NCBI GenBank assembly: GCA_004431415.1
Contig: QPMI01000126.1
Coordinates: 1-64,000, forward strand
Length of the DNA stretch: 64,000 nucleotides
From: Cyanophora paradoxa
Lineage: Eukaryota; Glaucocystophyceae; Cyanophorales; Cyanophoraceae
Reading direction: 5' to 3'
Shown here: positions 60,000 through 64,000 of the stretch, in pieces
How the letters are laid out: each line of letters starts with the position of its first letter
Position numbering within the stretch: the stretch's first letter is position 1
Notes under the pieces: generated by a model
The model's input: the letters and a program-made list of their open reading frames with translations, nothing else
The model's database searches: none
Told to the model about the DNA's origin: nothing
Program-made: the position numbers and the translations under genes

Positions 60000-62900
60000 A
60001 CGCGAAGCGAGGCGAGGTAGCTCTGCTCATACGGTGTGCACGGTGTCGAACCGGAGATGACGCTGGCTGGCGGAGCGGTGCCGTCCGCTTGAGGCGAGGT
60101 CGCTTCCGCGTGGTTGTCCGCCTGTGCACGTTCATGAGGACGTCCGTCGCGGCGAATGGCGTGCCCTGCAGGGAGCTGCCGACAGACGCAGCGGGGGCCG
60201 GTGATTGCGCATTGTGGCTGAAAGTATCCGACGCCAAGGATGGGCTTGCAGTCGGCGTTTGCGAGCTTGTTGAGGTGCGGTTGCTGGCCAGCCATAGTGA
60301 ATCTCGTTGATCGCGTCAACTTCGGTCCCGCTGCGCCATCCGTCGTTCAGCCGGCCGGTAGCCAGGCTCTCCGGGGATCGGAACGGGATGGCTTCGCGGT
60401 GGCGCGAGAGAGACGCCCGGAGATATTGACGAGTTGGGGCCAAGCGTGGCGGAGGCGCGTGTCGCGTTGGAGTACGTGCCGCTCGTAGAAACGTGTCCGT
60501 TGAGCGTCATGACTACGGAAGTCATTGTGGAGGACCACGTCCACGCCGCGAGCCGATTGAATTGAGGATGAAGGCCGCCCGAGTGAACAAGGCGCGAGTG
60601 AAAGCGAGGTCGGCTGACAGGCCCTGAGAGGTTGTGAAATCCCACCGAAAGTTCTCGATCTCGTGGAGCGTCTCCAGATTGCGTGGGCGTTGAGTTGGTG
60701 AGACCGCTGAAGCGGCGACCAGTCGTACAAGTGATAACTGCAGCGAATTCAGGGTCTCGAAGGCACGGTGTCGCGCGGACGTGATCCGCTCGTAGTCCGG
60801 TCCCCGTCCAGAGTAGAGGAGCCAGCAGCCCATCGTGAGATCCGTCGACGTCCTGGATTAGTGAGGTCGTTGTATGCGATCGTGTACGTGTGCTGCCGTG
60901 TGAGCGGTCCAAGGAGGCCGTGGGGGCGAACGCGGACGACTGCACGCGCGAGGCTAGGCTCGGCGTCCCGGCCGACGGGGTCTCCGATGAGCTACGGACT
61001 CGCGGTGGAGCCACCACTGTCCGAGCTGGAGTCGTCGCCGTCAGAGTTCCCGTCGTCTCGGTCCCCGTAGGACTACGACGCGGAGGCCTGTTACTGCCAG
61101 ATGGCTTGAAGACAACACCCTGGATGTGACCGAAGCGTGCCAGTCCCGTCGGCTCGTTGGTGCGCAGATCCTTGAAGTCGTCGACCAGACGACGAAGGGT
61201 CGGACAAAGGGCTTGCGCGCAATCCCAGGGTTCCGACGAATGTACTCGTCCGTGCCACGAGCTTGATCTTGCCGTCGAGGCGCGGGTCCCAAATGTACGC
61301 GCGCGACTCCTCTGCCTTCGTCGTAGTGATGTAGTTCATGATGTTAGTGAAGCGCGTGCGGCCTTCGTACGGGTCGACAGGCGCGCCGTGGGGCCGTGAC
61401 CAATGTAAATGTGGGGATCTGACGAAGGAGGCTGTCGTTGTCCGGATCGCCCAGGAGTGACGCAGGGGAGGACGTCGACGATCTGTACCGCCCGGTAGGC
61501 TTCGCGCTAGTGAACGTGATGGGCCGCCTCGTCGCCGCGTCGACGGTGGCGTGATTGTAAACGAATTGTTCCAACCAACCGTGGAGTAGCGCCCGCGCCT
61601 GCGGTTCGCGACTGAAGATGGCGGCGCCGAATTCATTGTAGAATGGATCGAATGTGAAGTTGCCATATTCGGCGTGACGGAATTGCTCGTGTATGTCGGC
61701 GTATCGCTGTTCGAAATCCATAATAGCGTTGCGCACTGCGCTCGCGTTGACGTCATAGACACTGGACGATGCGGGTGTGACGGATCGTTCGTGGGATCGA
61801 AGTCAGCGCCCCGGACTTGGGCGTTGAGTGCGTTGATGACTCCATCCGGGAGTCGGAATGCTACGGGCCAGCAGTGGTTTCGATCCATGTCGACATCTTC
61901 GCGAGCCGCCGGGGTGTCTCGTGCTTGATCTGGACCGCCAACCAGTCGTTGGTTGCCTGTGCAGTAGGGATTCGAAGGCTGTGATAAATGTGCCGGTCGA
62001 CGCGTTCGCAGTCAGGGTACTCGACCTCGTACCATTTGTCGAGTTTGGCACTGCGCGCCACTTCGCCTGAAGCCGTGAAGCGGAAGTGCAGCTCATCCTC
62101 GTGGCTACGAACGTAGTCGATGATGATGTTCCGAGTTCCCCCGGTAGGGGCTCGAGGAAGAACGACAAGGCACCGTGCAGCTTGACTGCCGCCGCCAGGT
62201 ACGCTGCGATTCCGTACACCCAAGTGTGTACCGAAAGCGGGAACCCCAGGACCTGGTGGACGACGGGGGCGTTGCAGGCGCGGTGCCCGTGGGCCCGCGA
62301 CGACGCAGAGACACGACGACGCCCCCAGGGCCAGTGTAGTCATTGACGGACACCGGGAAGTACTTGGGTCGGGGCCGCACGGGTGCGGCCCCGCCGCCTC
62401 GTTTGGGGGTTTCCTCGTGCCCGCGATGATCTGCTGCCAGGTGTTCCGGTTGTTCGCGTCGAAGATAGTGATGTGCGAGCGGTTCTGGATCGCGTTGGGG
62501 CACCGCGGCTGGGTCCGGCCGGTGCAACGTGCGTGAATCGGACGATTCGAGGCCGCACAGGTCAGCATTGGCCGCGTAAGAGTCATGGGCGGCGCGTTGA
62601 GGTCGTCGGGCATGGCAATCTCGTAGAAGCATCGTTCGACATCTTGACGTGAAGCGGAGTCACGGAGGTGCGCGTGGTTGTCCTCGTCGTAGATGCAGTC
62701 GAAGTAGTCGGCATACTTGTTGGCCGGGTGGAACTCGTCGGCGGCCGTGATCAGGAACGATCGGAAGGGCAGGCCCGCGCGGTTGTGCTGGCTGAGTTCG
62801 CCATGGCCGGAGCACCGGCGCGGTACGGGTAGGTGCCGGGGCCGACGCCGTAGCGTAGGACACGACTGAGTGCTCGCGAGAAGTTCGACCAGCGTACGTG

Positions 62901-64000
62901 CATCTTCATGAGGAATGGGCGCATGTACGGGACGCGCCGGAGAAATGCCTCGAGACCAGAGTCGCCGAGTAGCACGTATGGCATGTGGACCTCACCTAGG
63001 ACGTGCATGTACTTCTTTGTCGTGGTGGCGGGATGAACTGGGGTGGTCCCGAGTCGGGATTCCCTCCAGCTCTTCGACCGGCGCGGCTCCGGGAGCTCCT
63101 CCGGTCTGTGCCCGTCCTCCACAGTGAGCTCCTCGGTCAGATCAGCCGTCTGTCCGAACGGGGCTGGGCCTCCGAGGATGTGAGCCGCGACGGCGAAGAT
63201 GTGGGCGCGTGTCGCCCATGTTCCTGGATCGTTTGCAGTACGCTGTGGCCAGGAAGTCCGTGTTCGTGAAGAGAAGCGGTGTCATGAAGATGTGATAGGA
63301 GGTATCCCGTCCCGGATCAGTATCCAGAGGTAGGAAGTCACCTCCAGCTCGCGTCTCCTCGGGCTGTATGTGCGCATGCCGTACGGGAGTGGGGGCGAGG
63401 ATTGTGGAGACGGATTGGGTACCAGTCGTTGATCGTTTGGGCGAATAATTCCCCGTTGATGTGATTGTTGCGCCGTCCAAAACCCGCATAGAACGTGTCG
63501 CGCTCGTTCTCCGTCGAATCAGGTCGCGGTTCCCGTCGGACCATCACGCCGCTCAGATCCGGCCACACTCCGTGCTGGTAGCCAGCGCCGTCGACGACCG
63601 TGAAGCCCTTCGCCCATTCCTCGTTGAGGAAGGCCCAGAATAGACGTCAGGAATGTCAGCGTTCTCCGAGAGTAGCACCTCCTTGAAAGGAACAGTGTGG
63701 AGTTCGCTCAAAATTCTGGAGATGATGGAGTCGACCTCCTCGGAGTGAGCCGGGCGGCCTTGCGCTCCTTCTTCTGCAACTTCTCGTCATTCGGTCGCTT
63801 CTCGCGGGGGCGCTGCGCTCTGTTCCGTAGACCATAGCGCGGGCGCGAAGCCCGAAGTACGTGTTGGAGTTCCAGAAAGTGTCCTTGCTCATGTCGTCGA
63901 CAAGTCCAACGAGGGAATCCCAGTCAGGAACGCGAGGCAAGATGTCGATGCCGTCCGACGTCCACTGTGTCAGGTATCCGTACTCGTCAACGTCGCGCTC
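60000..64000 (-). CDS. Long leader ORF of the retroelement (gag position), family unknown
   Basis: More than 1300 codons of coding-like minus-strand sequence upstream of the protease, crossing frames several times: WDSLVGLVDDMSKDTFWNS (~63890), TPLLFTNTDFLATAY (~63265), HMPYVLLGDSGLEAFL (~62975), NKYADYFDCIYDEDNHAHL (~62700), NIIIDYVRSHEDELHFRF (~62110), VDRHIYHSLRIPTAQATNDW (~61985), FEQRYADIHEQFRHAEYG (~61700), FETLNSLQLSLVRLV (~60740), FALLADV-type hydrophobic stretches and a Cys/His-rich stretch CVCRQLPAGH (~60190) that is not a standard zinc knuckle. No capsid or envelope domain recognised. It is much longer than a typical gag. The ORF starts outside the window. Confidence 0.5.

Larger units (their letters stand above)
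53930..64000 (-). mobile_element. Ty3/gypsy-type LTR retrotransposon, frameshifted, 5' end outside window
   Basis: On the minus strand the domains run long leader ORF (64000-60000), aspartic protease (~59780), reverse transcriptase (58560-57500), RNase H (57480-57050), linker (56810-55960) and integrase (55640-54141). RNase H before integrase is the Ty3/gypsy order. GC content is clearly lower than in host genes. The frame changes at several points inside RT, RNase H and integrase, so the copy is dead or the sequence carries errors. No LTR, primer-binding site or polypurine tract was found at the 53.9 kb end, and the other end is outside. It is divergent enough that a family name is not given. 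Confidence 0.85.

Overview
The window is nuclear DNA of a very GC-rich, gene-dense, intron-rich unicellular eukaryote, most likely a photosynthetic protist. Evidence is ordinary eukaryotic genes (SNF2/ATRX-like remodeler, APC7, YIPF3, eL42, uS15, MSH6, EEP hydrolase, CAMKK- and GSK3-like kinases, flavin reductase), each cut by many short introns, plus a homologue of the plant/cyanobacterial plastid protein At5g03900. Many introns start with GC instead of GT and most are built of CCCCG-type pentanucleotide runs. A haptophyte-like alga is my guess; the lineage is not proven by anything here.

Layout. 1-5291: 3' part of an ATRX-like gene. 5510-18950: about five tandem copies of a ~2.76 kb unit with no recognisable protein; each unit carries a ladder of five palindromes followed by a TATA box. 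19490-29012: APC7 (-), plastid-type membrane protein (+), an unrecognised gene (-), eL42 (+), YIPF3 (+). 29235-37616: a CAMKK-like kinase joined to a BAHD-type acyltransferase-like region (-), an EEP hydrolase (+) and uS15 (-). 37722-49480: MSH6 with a ~4.2 kb segmental duplication that makes a second, 5'-truncated MSH6, the two separated by ~2 kb of AT-richer DNA with its own TATA promoter. 49450-52853: GSK3-like kinase (-) and flavin reductase-like protein (+). 53930-64000: a frameshifted Ty3/gypsy-type retroelement on the minus strand that runs out of the window.

Genes are mostly packed as divergent pairs sharing 80-210 bp spacers (APC7/At5g03900-like, unknown/eL42, CAMKK/EEP, uS15/MSH6, GSK3/flavin reductase). 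A GTACCC motif recurs in several of these spacers, in the array unit and in the TATA promoter ahead of the second MSH6. There is no operon; the genes are housekeeping functions (chromatin, cell cycle, translation, Golgi, repair, signalling) that do not form one pathway.

Limits. Exon borders are read by eye from conserved motifs and splice sites. Single-base G/C losses in homopolymers (array unit 5, first MSH6 copy) suggest some frameshifts may be sequence errors.
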